A DNA stretch of 62,823 nucleotides from Candidatus Binatia bacterium. Lineage in GTDB: Bacteria > Eisenbacteria > RBG-16-71-46 > SZUA-252. Both the position numbers and the translations under genes were made by a program. Below are positions 42,717-51,708 of this stretch, piece by piece. Numbering within the stretch: the first letter of the stretch is position 1; each line of letters starts with the position of its first letter. The notes beneath the pieces were generated by a model. It saw nothing but the letters and a program-made list of their open reading frames with translations, did not search any database and had not been told where the DNA came from. The DNA is taken from contig DASQJL010000015.1 in NCBI GenBank assembly GCA_035631035.1, forward strand, positions 1 to 62,823, in the 5' to 3' direction.

Positions 42717-43926
42717 CGCCGCCGCGGCGGTCCTCGCGTCGGTCCGGGCCTCCGCGACGGCCGCGGTCGTTTGCGCCGCGGCGGCGGCGGCCTCGGCGGG
42801 GGGCGGCGTCGCGCCGGCCGCGGCCCAGTCCTCCGCCGACAGCCTGGCCGCGCGCGCGCCAGTCCTGCGAACGCCGGCGGGATGGGAGACGCTCGCCACC
42901 GGACTCCCCGAGGAGACCCGCCTCAAGCTGCGGCCGGGCTTCCGCTACGACCGTGTGGACGGTGCGGTGCCCGCGGCCGGCGTCGCGTTCCAGAGCGAGC
43001 GCGATCCCGATCCCTTCGTCTACGCGACCGCCTCCTACGCCACCGGGCGCGACCGGTTGCTCGGCGAGGCGGGGTTCGAGGCGCCGATCGGCGATCCCAC
43101 GTGGCTCCGCGTCGGAGCGGACGCCTTCCGCCGCACCGCGACCGAGGACGACTGGATCGTGGGAGACCTCGAGAACACGATCTTCGCGCTGGTCGCGCGC
43201 ACGGACTACCGCGACTGGTACGAGGCGACGGGATGGGACGGCCATGTGCGGGTGGAGCCCGGCCGCGACGTGGCGGTCACCGGGGCCATCCGCATCCAGA
43301 ACGAGTCCTCGCTTCCGACGCGCGTGCGCTTCTCCCTCTTCGGCAAGCACGACCGCTTTCGCCCCAATCCGCCGGTGCGGTCCGGCGACGAGGGGCTCCT
43401 CTCGGTGTCGCTCCGGGTCGGCCCCGAGCGGCTCCCCGTGGGAGGAGGCACGAACGGAACCGCGGCCTACGAGCGCGCCGGCGGCGTCCTGGGACGCGAC
43501 TTCGATTACGGGCGCGCGCGCGCCACCCTCCGCGCGCTGCACCGCTTCTCGAAGCGCACGCTGGTCCGGGCCCGGGCGATCGGCGGCTCGACGCGCGAGG
43601 GCGTCCTTCCGCCCCAAAAGGTCTGGCACGTGGGCGGGATCGGCACCCTGCGCGGCCACGACTACAAGGCGTTCTCGGGCGACCAGTTCTTCGTGGCCAA
43701 CACCGAATGCCTGGTGCGGGTGCGCAAGCAGTTCTTCCCGTTCGCCTTCCTCGACTGGGGCGCGGCATGGTTCGGCCGGGCGAACCTGGACCGCCAGCAG
43801 CCGGGGTTCGACGGCGGCGCCGGCTTCCTCGTCGGCGAGAACGGCCTGGCCCTCACCGTCGCGCGCGACCTCCGCCGATCGGACGCGCCGCTCCGCTTCG
43901 GCGTCCGCCTCGGCGCGAGCTTCTGA
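42691..43926 (+). CDS. Omp85/bacterial-surface-antigen-like outer-membrane barrel
   Basis: 411 residues with an N-terminal Ala-rich export signal and a beta-barrel of alternating strands. The C-terminal third resembles the bacterial surface antigen (Omp85) domain: VWHVGGIGTLRGHDYKAFSGDQFFVANTEC has the Gly-x-x-x-Leu-Arg-Gly turn typical of barrel strands 12-14, followed by FPFAFLDWGAAWFG and the terminal RFGVRLGASF. No POTRA domain is seen, so it is not BamA itself. The start overlaps ntrX by 26 nt; an alternative start further in cannot be excluded. The role is unknown. Confidence 0.8.
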   Translation: MGCRATARSAAAAVLASVRASATAAVVCAAAAAASAGGGVAPAAAQSSADSLAARAPVLRTPAGWETLATGLPEETRLKLRPGFRYDRVDGAVPAAGVAFQSERDPDPFVYATASYATGRDRLLGEAGFEAPIGDPTWLRVGADAFRRTATEDDWIVGDLENTIFALVARTDYRDWYEATGWDGHVRVEPGRDVAVTGAIRIQNESSLPTRVRFSLFGKHDRFRPNPPVRSGDEGLLSVSLRVGPERLPVGGGTNGTAAYERAGGVLGRDFDYGRARATLRALHRFSKRTLVRARAIGGSTREGVLPPQKVWHVGGIGTLRGHDYKAFSGDQFFVANTECLVRVRKQFFPFAFLDWGAAWFGRANLDRQQPGFDGGAGFLVGENGLALTVARDLRRSDAPLRFGVRLGASF

Positions 43927-43932
43927 GGCGCC

Positions 43933-44619
43933 GTGCGATTCCGCGCCCTGCCCCTTCTGCTCGCGTTCACCGCGATCACGACGCTCGCGGCGGTAGGCGC
44001 CGCGCCGGCGCGCGCGGAGAACGACCTCGGCCTCCAGGTGGATACGGTGGAGGTCTCGTCGGGCGCCGTGCTCGTCTCCTACCGCGTGGAGAAGCCCTTC
44101 ACGCCGCGACTGGAGGAAACGCTGCTCCAGGGAATGCCGGCCACGATCGTGTACGAGGTGGGGCTCTGGAAGCGGCGGGTCTTCTGGTTCGATAAACTGA
44201 TCGTGGCGATGAAGAACGAGCACCGCGTCATGTACGACCCCTGGCGCGACCGGTTCCGCGTGCGCTCGGGGGTGGGGATCGAGGCCAGGACGCGCTCCTT
44301 CCCTTCGATCGATTCGCTGGAGGCCACGCTCTTCGATGTCCGGCGCCTCCCCGTCTCGCTCCTCACCGCGCTGGAGCCGGAGGGCTCGTACTACGTCACG
44401 GTGCGCGTGCTGATCCGGCCGCTGGCGGAGGAGGACCTGGGGGAGGTCGAGGACTGGCTCGCGGGCGAGGGGAAAGAGCCGGACGGATCGCAGCGGGGGC
44501 TGCCGCGCTATCTCTTCGGGATCACCGCGAACCTGAGCGGCCTGGGCGACCGCACCGCGGTGGCGCGAAGCGCCCACTTCACGCCGGCGCGGCGCTTTGC
44601 CGCGGCCGGCGTGAGGTAG
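43933..44619 (+). CDS. DUF4390 secreted protein
   Basis: 228 residues with a signal peptide (LPLLLAFTAITTLAAVGAAPARA) and a beta-rich domain: LQVDTVEVSSGAVLVSYRVEKPFTPRLEETLLQGMPATIVYEVGL-like start, WKRRVFWFDKLI, YDPWRDRFRV and SYYVTVRVLIRPLAEEDLGEVEDWLAG. This matches DUF4390, which in betaproteobacteria is coded directly beside ntrY/ntrX. Keeping the link in an unrelated phylum supports a functional tie to NtrYX. GTG start 6 nt after the barrel gene. Confidence 0.85.
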   Translation: MRFRALPLLLAFTAITTLAAVGAAPARAENDLGLQVDTVEVSSGAVLVSYRVEKPFTPRLEETLLQGMPATIVYEVGLWKRRVFWFDKLIVAMKNEHRVMYDPWRDRFRVRSGVGIEARTRSFPSIDSLEATLFDVRRLPVSLLTALEPEGSYYVTVRVLIRPLAEEDLGEVEDWLAGEGKEPDGSQRGLPRYLFGITANLSGLGDRTAVARSAHFTPARRFAAAGVR

Positions 44620-44628
44620 GAACCCTAG

Positions 44629-46029
44629 CTAGGGAGCGTCCGAGGTGCCGTCCACCGGCCGGGGCGCTTCGGCCGTGGGCGGAGGGGGCGTCGCGACGCC
44701 GGGCGCCGGAGCGGGCGGAGGCATTTCCGCGCCCGAAGGGGACGGCCCGCGCCGCAGCGGGCCCCAGTTGTAGCTGCGCCACGCCAGACCGCCTCCCTGC
44801 GCGAAGCTGAGCCAGAGAGCGCCCAGGCCCGCCACCGTCAGGATGAAGGCGAGCGCGCCGGCGGCGATCCCGAACGCGATGCTGAGCGGATGGAAGAGCA
44901 TCACGCCCGCGAAGCCCGCGATCTGCCCCATCAGCTTCAGCAACAGGATCAGCACCATGCCCACCCCGATCGCCAGGATCGGCGACTTGTCGCGCCCGCG
45001 CTCGCCGAGCACGCGGCGGCCGAGGTAGAGAAGCCCGTTCACGTAGCCCAGGAACATCAGGAAGATGGCGCCCACCACGAGGCCGACGATCGCGAGAACG
45101 AGCGCGATCACGAGCAGCAGGGCGACCGGAATGCCGATGATCGTGATGCAGAGGATCACGATGGCGATGGCCGCCAGCAGCACGAGCGAGATGATCCCGA
45201 CGGGGATCGCGACCACGAGCCCCGCCATGGTGAGCAGCCCCATGACGAACGACTTCCCGAACCGCTCGCGCATCAGAACCGACGCCCGGACGATGCCGTC
45301 CTTCCAGAGCAGCAGGGCGAGCCAGGCGAAGAAGAGCGTGAGAATGAGCTTCACGATGGTGCCGACCAGCCAGGCGCCGAACATGGGCACGCCCATCAGG
45401 CCCAGCATCGGCAGCATTCCCCAGCCGTGCCAGAAGCGGTGCGTCCCGATCGAGACGTTGCTCCCCGCGACCGAGGCGCTGTCGGTGGTGTTCACGCCGC
45501 CGCCCAGGCTGACCGCGTCCCCTTCGACGACGCCGGCCCCCTTCACTTCGACGGTCCCGCCGACCGAGGTGACGTCCCCCTTCACGCGGCCGTAGACCGT
45601 CACGTTGCCGCCGATCGCGACCACGTTCCCCTCGACCACCTTGTCGGCGGGGATCGTGATGTCCTCGCCGAACCGGACCAGGTCGTTTTCGCCGTTGTCG
45701 TCATTGCTGTTGGCGTCCGGAGGCTCGGGAACGTCCGGAGGCTCGGGAACGTCGGGCGCGACCACCGCGTCCGGCTTGGACGGAAGCGCCGGGGCGTGCT
45801 TGCCGCTCTTGGTCTCGCTGACGCGCACGCGGAAGCCGGACTCGTCCGACGTCGTGTCGGCGGGCGGACGCGGCGCGGTTTTCGCAGCCGTTCGGGCGGG
45901 GGCGGCGAGCGCCTCCGGAGCCGGAGCCAGTCCCGCGATCAGCAGAGCGAGGAGCGCGAGCAGGAAGCGGCGCGGAGTGCGAAGGCTCGATGCAGTCCGC
46001 GCCCCGGAATCAGAGCGCCAGGCACGCAT
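44629..46029 (-). CDS. Membrane protein with bactofilin-like (polymer-forming) extracytoplasmic repeats
   Basis: About 466 residues. A signal peptide (RRFLLALLALLIAGLAPAPEALA) precedes an acidic Pro-rich stretch and a right-handed beta-helix-like repeat region (DITIPADKVVEGNVVAIGGNVTVYGRVKGDVTSVGGTVEVKG pattern, about 145-215), as in bactofilin and DUF4097-type proteins. A C-terminal membrane domain of about seven segments follows (MLPMLGLMGVPMFGAWLVG, LLTMAGLVVAIPVGIISLVLL, ALLLVIALVLAIVGLVVGAIF and others), then a Pro-rich tail. ATG 46029 is chosen since it begins the signal. The 20-nt overlap with the anti-sigma gene places it in the ECF operon, so it is likely part of an envelope-stress response. 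Confidence 0.8.
   Translation of the reverse strand: MRAWRSDSGARTASSLRTPRRFLLALLALLIAGLAPAPEALAAPARTAAKTAPRPPADTTSDESGFRVRVSETKSGKHAPALPSKPDAVVAPDVPEPPDVPEPPDANSNDDNGENDLVRFGEDITIPADKVVEGNVVAIGGNVTVYGRVKGDVTSVGGTVEVKGAGVVEGDAVSLGGGVNTTDSASVAGSNVSIGTHRFWHGWGMLPMLGLMGVPMFGAWLVGTIVKLILTLFFAWLALLLWKDGIVRASVLMRERFGKSFVMGLLTMAGLVVAIPVGIISLVLLAAIAIVILCITIIGIPVALLLVIALVLAIVGLVVGAIFLMFLGYVNGLLYLGRRVLGERGRDKSPILAIGVGMVLILLLKLMGQIAGFAGVMLFHPLSIAFGIAAGALAFILTVAGLGALWLSFAQGGGLAWRSYNWGPLRRGPSPSGAEMPPPAPAPGVATPPPPTAEAPRPVDGTSDAP
45715..45750. repeat. Two tandem 18-bp copies inside the bactofilin-like gene
   Basis: The 18-bp unit GTCCGGAGGCTCGGGAAC occurs twice without a gap (45715-45732 and 45733-45750). 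It encodes a doubled Pro-Glu-Pro-Pro-Asp-Val linker unit, so copy number could change without a frameshift. Confidence 0.8.
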
Positions 46030-46645
46030 GGCCGATACCCCTTTCGTTGCGGGAGGGTCGCAGGATCCAGAAGATGGCGACTCCCAGGGTGAGAAGGAAC
46101 GCGCCGGCGATCTGCGACTCCGGCGATTGGAGCACGACGAGCGCGGCGCGCGGCAGCGCGCTAAGGGTATGGAACGCCGCCCAGACCTGCCGCGCGAACG
46201 GTCCATAGAACGAGATCTCCGCGGCGACCTGCTTCGGAACGGAGACGAGCAGGTCGATGACGCCGCCGATCGCGCGCGAGAAGGCCGTTCCCGGCGTCGG
46301 GAGGCCGTACTGCGCCGCGAGCTTCGGGTAGATCGCGAGGAGCCCCGCCGTGATCGCGAACGACGCCGCGAGCGCCAGGGCGCCGGCGCGGCGCGCGAGC
46401 CGGCGGATGCGGGCGGGGCGCGTCACCGCGGCCACCACGCGATCCTCGAGCCAGGCCGGAGCCTCGATCGAGGGGAGGCGCCGCGCGTGCTGGGCGATCA
46501 GCCGGTGCGCCTCGAGGCGCTGGCGGCATCCGGCGCACGACTCGACGTGGCTCAGGATGGCCCGGGCCACGGCCGGATGGATGGCGCCGTCCACGAGGGC
46601 GGTGAGCTCGCTCCGGCAGGCGGCACAGGTCAGGTTGGTCTTCAC
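46010..46645 (-). CDS. Anti-sigma factor with zinc-finger (ZAS) domain
   Basis: 211 residues. The N-terminal cytoplasmic zinc domain has Cys7, Cys10, His33, Cys37 and Cys40 (HVESCAGC), the H-x3-C-x2-C motif of ZAS anti-sigma factors. One membrane segment (about 90-110, ALALAASFAITAGLLAIYP) and a second near the C-terminus (AGAFLLTLGVAIFWIL) are visible. It sequesters the ECF sigma factor coded directly upstream, with which it overlaps by GTGA. Confidence 0.9.
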   Translation of the reverse strand: MKTNLTCAACRSELTALVDGAIHPAVARAILSHVESCAGCRQRLEAHRLIAQHARRLPSIEAPAWLEDRVVAAVTRPARIRRLARRAGALALAASFAITAGLLAIYPKLAAQYGLPTPGTAFSRAIGGVIDLLVSVPKQVAAEISFYGPFARQVWAAFHTLSALPRAALVVLQSPESQIAGAFLLTLGVAIFWILRPSRNERGIGHACLAL

Positions 46646-47223
46646 GGCATCGTTCCTCGTCGTGGTTCTCGGGCGGTCAGTTTCCGTCGCAAGTTCTCGT
46701 GCGCCCGGTGCAGCCTCACCTTCACGGTCCCGAGCGGGATTCCCAGCGTCTCCGCGATCTCCTCGTAGGAGAACTCCTCGCGGTAGCGGAGGTGGAGGAT
46801 CGCCCGGTAGTGCTCGGGCAGCTCGGCCACCAGGGCTTGGAACCGCTCCTCGGCCCACTCCAGCCGGAGCCCCTCTTCGGGCCCGGGGCCCGGATCCACC
46901 GCCTCCACCGCGGGGCCGTCCTCGTCGGAGAGATCCTCCAGCGCGATGGGCCGCCGCTTCCGGCGCCGGATCAGATCCAGCGCCAGGTTGGACGCGATCT
47001 TGAAGAGCCAGGAGCGGAGCGGCCGGTCCGGGTCGTACGTGTGCAGGGACCGGAGCACCCGGATGAACGTCTCCTGCGCCACCTCCGCAGCGTCGTCGGG
47101 ATTGCCGGTGATGCGCCAGGCCAGGTTCACCACCGGCGTCTGATAGGCCCGCACCAGCTCGCGGTAGGCCCGGTCGTCCCGGGCCAGGCACCGCCGGACC
47201 AGCTCCCGATCATCGGCCGCCAC
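46642..47223 (-). CDS. ECF-family RNA polymerase sigma factor (RpoE-like)
   Basis: 193 residues. Region 2 runs through YQTPVVNLAWRITGNPDDAAEVAQETFIRVLRSL and RPLRSWLFKIASNLALDLIRRRKRR; region 4 is LPEHYRAILHLRYREEFSYEEIAETLGIPLGTVKVRLHRAHENLRRKL. A GTG start follows GAGGAGGGG by about 11 nt. The operon order is sigma, anti-sigma, bactofilin-like membrane protein. A matching ECF-type promoter lies upstream, suggesting autoregulation. Confidence 0.95.
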   Translation of the reverse strand: MAADDRELVRRCLARDDRAYRELVRAYQTPVVNLAWRITGNPDDAAEVAQETFIRVLRSLHTYDPDRPLRSWLFKIASNLALDLIRRRKRRPIALEDLSDEDGPAVEAVDPGPGPEEGLRLEWAEERFQALVAELPEHYRAILHLRYREEFSYEEIAETLGIPLGTVKVRLHRAHENLRRKLTAREPRRGTMP

Positions 47224-47255
47224 TAGCGCCGGCCCCTCCTCGGGACCGTCACGTT

Positions 47256-47284
47256 CGTTACGAGTCCGGAGCCCGCCAAGTTTC
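47256..47284 (-). promoter_or_regulatory. Possible autoregulated ECF promoter
   Basis: Minus strand GAAACTT (47284-47278), a 15-bp spacer and CGTAACG (47262-47256) resemble the AAC-containing -35 and CGT -10 of ECF-dependent promoters. It is correctly placed about 33 nt before the sigma gene. Recognition by this sigma factor is inferred. Confidence 0.4.
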
Positions 47285-47388
47285 GTCCAAATCGAGTCAT
47301 CGGGGATTCGGGAGGGTCTTCCGGCGCGCGGCCGGGACCCGGGCGCGGACCGTAGGCGGCCGGCCGAAGGAGCGTCAAGGCTTTTCCC

Positions 47389-48782
<1,394 letters not shown>

Positions 48783-48785
48783 CCG

Positions 48786-49169
48786 TTGCTCCGGTCCCCG
48801 TACCAGAGCCCCGACGGACCGCCGCGCGAGCGCGCAAAGCGGTTCCTTCGCCTTCCGCCCAAGGAGACGCGCCAGAAGCACCCCGTCCTCTGGATCGCGG
48901 GGCTCGCCTTCCTGGCCTGGCTGCTCTGGTCGTTCGTGGGAAGCGACACCGGCCTGTTCCGCACCGCCGCCCTGAAGCGCGAGACCGCGGCGCTCGAGAA
49001 GCGGAAGCTGGAGCTGACCGCGCGCGCCGAGGCGCTCGAGGCGCGGCGTAAGGAGCAGGCCAAGGATCCGCTCCTCGAGGAGCGGGTCGCCCGCGAGCGC
49101 TTCCACCTCGTCAAGAAGGACGAGATCGTCTACCGCTATCAGGACGACGGAGCCGACTCCGGGCGCTGA
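48786..49169 (+). CDS. ftsB: FtsB/DivIC-type cell division protein
   Basis: Bitopic septum protein of 127 residues. A basic cytoplasmic N-terminus leads to one membrane segment (HPVLWIAGLAFLAWLLWSFVG) and a coiled coil (LKRETAALEKRKLELTARAEALEARRKEQ, about 63-95). The closing motif DPLLEERVARERFHLVKKDEIVYRY is diagnostic of the FtsB/DivIC family. It has a TTG start 3 nt after enolase, with which it is commonly paired. The 3' end overlaps the convergent kinase gene by 31 nt. Confidence 0.9.
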   Translation: MLRSPYQSPDGPPRERAKRFLRLPPKETRQKHPVLWIAGLAFLAWLLWSFVGSDTGLFRTAALKRETAALEKRKLELTARAEALEARRKEQAKDPLLEERVARERFHLVKKDEIVYRYQDDGADSGR

Positions 49170-51466
49170 CCCTTCGCGGGGTCGAGACGCATCGCGGCGA
49201 TGATCGCGCGGAAGCGCGGCTCGCCGCGAAGCGGGTCGAAGCGGGGCGCCACGTTCAGCCAGATCATCGCGCGGTCGCGGCCGCGCAGCGCCTGCTCCAG
49301 GAAGTCGAGCGCGATCCCCCGCTCCCCCAGCGCCAGGTGGATCGCCGCCAGACGGTAGCGCGACACGTAGCGCCTCCCCGATTCCTCCGTCAGCTCGCTC
49401 AAAAGCTTCCGCGCCTCCTCCGTTCGCCCGGCGATCGCGAGCGCATGCCCGAGGAGCGTGGTCGCCGAGAGCTCCGACGGGAGGAGCGCGTGCGCCCGAT
49501 GGTACGCCGCGATGGCGTCGTCGTAGCGGCCCAGCTGCTCGTAGGCGCCGCCCAGACTGCGGAGCGCCGGCGCGAACGTGGGGTCCAGCTCGAGCGTCCG
49601 CTGCTGCTGCGCCGCCGCCTCGTCGTAGCGCCGCGCGTAGAAGAGGTGGATCCCGAGCGAGGTGCTGACCACGAGCGAGAGCGGGTCCAGGTCGCGCGCG
49701 CGGCGCGCCGCGGCGATCGCTTCGTCGTGGCGCGAGGTCAGGGACATGAGGTCGCCGTACCAGTGGTACGCGGCGGCGCTGTTCGGATCGAGCGCCAGCG
49801 CGCGGCGGAACGCCGCCTCCGCGGCCGGCCAGTCCCAATTCGCGTCGGTGCGAAGGGCGCCCAGCGAGACGTACGCCTCGGCCAGCTGGTCGTCCAGCGC
49901 CAGTGCGCGCTCGACGGCCGCCGCGGCGCGCGGATACGCCTCCATCGGCGGGACGTAGTCGTAGTTCGCCAGCGTGAGCCACGCGTCGGCGATCCCCGAG
50001 TGGGCCGGAGCCCACGCCGGGTCGCGCGCGATCGACCGCTCGAAGCATTCGATGGCGCGCCGCGCCGCCGCCTCGTTCCGCCGGTTCCAGTAGAAGCGCC
50101 CGCGCAGGTACTCTTCGTAGGCGGCGGGATCCACCCGCTTCGGGTTCACGAGCCGCGCCCGCTCCTCGTGCGTCACGTGCACCTGGATCTCCTCGGCGAT
50201 CGCCTGCGCCAGCTCCGACTGGAGCGCCAGCACGTCGTGGACGTCGCGCTCGTAGCTGCGCGCCCAGAGATGGCGGTCGCTCGTGGCGTCGATGAGCTGC
50301 GCGGTCACGCGCACGCGGTCCGCCGAGCGCGCCACCGCCCCCTCGACGATCGCGTCCACCTCGAGCGCTCGCGCGATCGCGGGCAGCGGCTCCGCGGTTC
50401 CCTTGTAGCGCATGACCGAGGTGCGCGAGACGACGCGCAGCGCGCGCACCTGGGCGAGCGTGGCGATGAGCGCCTCCGTCATCCCGTCCACGAAGAACTC
50501 CTGGTCGGGCGCTCCGGTCAGGTTGGCCAGCGGGAGCACGGCGACCGACGCGATCGTGGTCGCCGCGGCCGCGGCGACGACGCCCGCCGCGCCCTCGGAG
50601 CCGTCGGACGCGCGCCCCGATTCGCGCAGCGCCGAAGCCACGTGTGACGCCGAAGCGGGCCGCCGCGCCGGATCCTTCTCCAAGAGCGCCTGGACGAGGC
50701 GCGAACACTCCTCGGAGAGATGGGGCGCCCAGGTCGATGGGGGCGGCGCCGGCGCGTTCAGGATCTCGTTGATGAGCGCGGTCGCGGGCTCGGCCTGGAA
50801 GGGACGCCGCCCGGTCGTCATCTCGTAGAGCAGGACGCCCAGCGAGTAGAGATCGGCGCGCGGATCGAGGGCGCGGCCCAGGAGCTGCTCGGGCGCCATG
50901 TAGGGGAGCGTCCCCACGAGGGCGCCGCTCAGCGCGTCCGCGGTCGAGTCGGCGCTCGAGACGGAGGCGGGACGGAAGAGCGCGAGCCCGAAGTCGAGGA
51001 GCTTCAGCCGTCCGCGCTCGTCGATCATCACGTTCCCGGGCTTCAGATCCCGGTGAATGACGCCGCGATCGTGCGCCGCACCCAGCGCGTCGGCGATCTC
51101 GGCGCCGTACACCCGCGCGATCCCCTCGGAGAGCGGACCGCGCTCGAGGCGGGAGGCGAGCGTCTCGCCCGTGACCAGCTCCATCACGATGAAATCCACG
51201 CCGTCGGCGGTCTCGACGTCGTGAATGGTGCTGATGCCCGGATGGTTGAGCTGCGAGAGGGTGCGGGCCTCGCGCCGCAAGCGGTCGCGGGAGGCCGCGT
51301 CGGCGGCGTCGGAGCGCAGGATCTTGAGGGCGACTTCGCGGCCCAGCCGTTCGTCGCGCGCCCGATAGACCTCGCCCACGCCGCCCGAGCCGAGCGGTTC
51401 GAGGATCCGATAGCGCTGAAGGGTGCGGCCGACGGCGAGATCGCCTGAGCGTTCCGATGACTCCAC
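49139..51466 (-). CDS. Ser/Thr protein kinase with TolB-like region and TPR repeats
   Basis: About 775 residues. The N-terminal kinase domain has the Gly loop LGSGGVGEVYRA, VALKIL, HRDLKPGNVM, LLDFGLALF and YMAPEQL. A short Ala-rich hydrophobic stretch (AAGVVAAAAATTIASVAV) is followed by a TolB/FlgO-like domain, IASVAVLPLANLTGAPDQEFFVDGMTEALIATLAQV, as found in adenylate-cyclase-type TPR regulators. The remaining about 300 residues are TPR units (AYVSLGALRTDANWDWPAAEAAFRRALALDP and similar). The GTG at 51466 is preferred because the upstream GTG 51520 overlaps a -10-like TAAAGT. Targets are unknown. Confidence 0.92.
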   Translation of the reverse strand: MESSERSGDLAVGRTLQRYRILEPLGSGGVGEVYRARDERLGREVALKILRSDAADAASRDRLRREARTLSQLNHPGISTIHDVETADGVDFIVMELVTGETLASRLERGPLSEGIARVYGAEIADALGAAHDRGVIHRDLKPGNVMIDERGRLKLLDFGLALFRPASVSSADSTADALSGALVGTLPYMAPEQLLGRALDPRADLYSLGVLLYEMTTGRRPFQAEPATALINEILNAPAPPPSTWAPHLSEECSRLVQALLEKDPARRPASASHVASALRESGRASDGSEGAAGVVAAAAATTIASVAVLPLANLTGAPDQEFFVDGMTEALIATLAQVRALRVVSRTSVMRYKGTAEPLPAIARALEVDAIVEGAVARSADRVRVTAQLIDATSDRHLWARSYERDVHDVLALQSELAQAIAEEIQVHVTHEERARLVNPKRVDPAAYEEYLRGRFYWNRRNEAAARRAIECFERSIARDPAWAPAHSGIADAWLTLANYDYVPPMEAYPRAAAAVERALALDDQLAEAYVSLGALRTDANWDWPAAEAAFRRALALDPNSAAAYHWYGDLMSLTSRHDEAIAAARRARDLDPLSLVVSTSLGIHLFYARRYDEAAAQQQRTLELDPTFAPALRSLGGAYEQLGRYDDAIAAYHRAHALLPSELSATTLLGHALAIAGRTEEARKLLSELTEESGRRYVSRYRLAAIHLALGERGIALDFLEQALRGRDRAMIWLNVAPRFDPLRGEPRFRAIIAAMRLDPAKGQRPESAPSS

Positions 51467-51554
51467 GACACCCCCGAGGTTTCCGTCTTGGATGCGCGGC
51501 CGAGGCTGGAAGGAAAGCACTTTACACGAGGGCGGCGTTCGGGGAGTATTCCCC

Positions 51555-51631
<77 letters not shown>

Positions 51632-51637
51632 CTTTGC

Positions 51638-51670
51638 GAAGGGGCCGCGAGCCATGCTCACGGCCCCTTC
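51638..51670 (+). terminator. Terminator after the initiator tRNA
   Basis: GAAGGGGCCG (51638-51647) pairs with CGGCCCCTTC (51661-51670), and inside it GAGC pairs with GCTC around a CAT loop, separated by one C/A mismatch. A weak tail CCTATTTCC follows. It can also separate the convergent aminopeptidase transcript. Confidence 0.75.
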
Positions 51671-51708
51671 CCTATTTCCGAAGCCGGCGAACCCGGTCGC
51701 AGCGCTCT

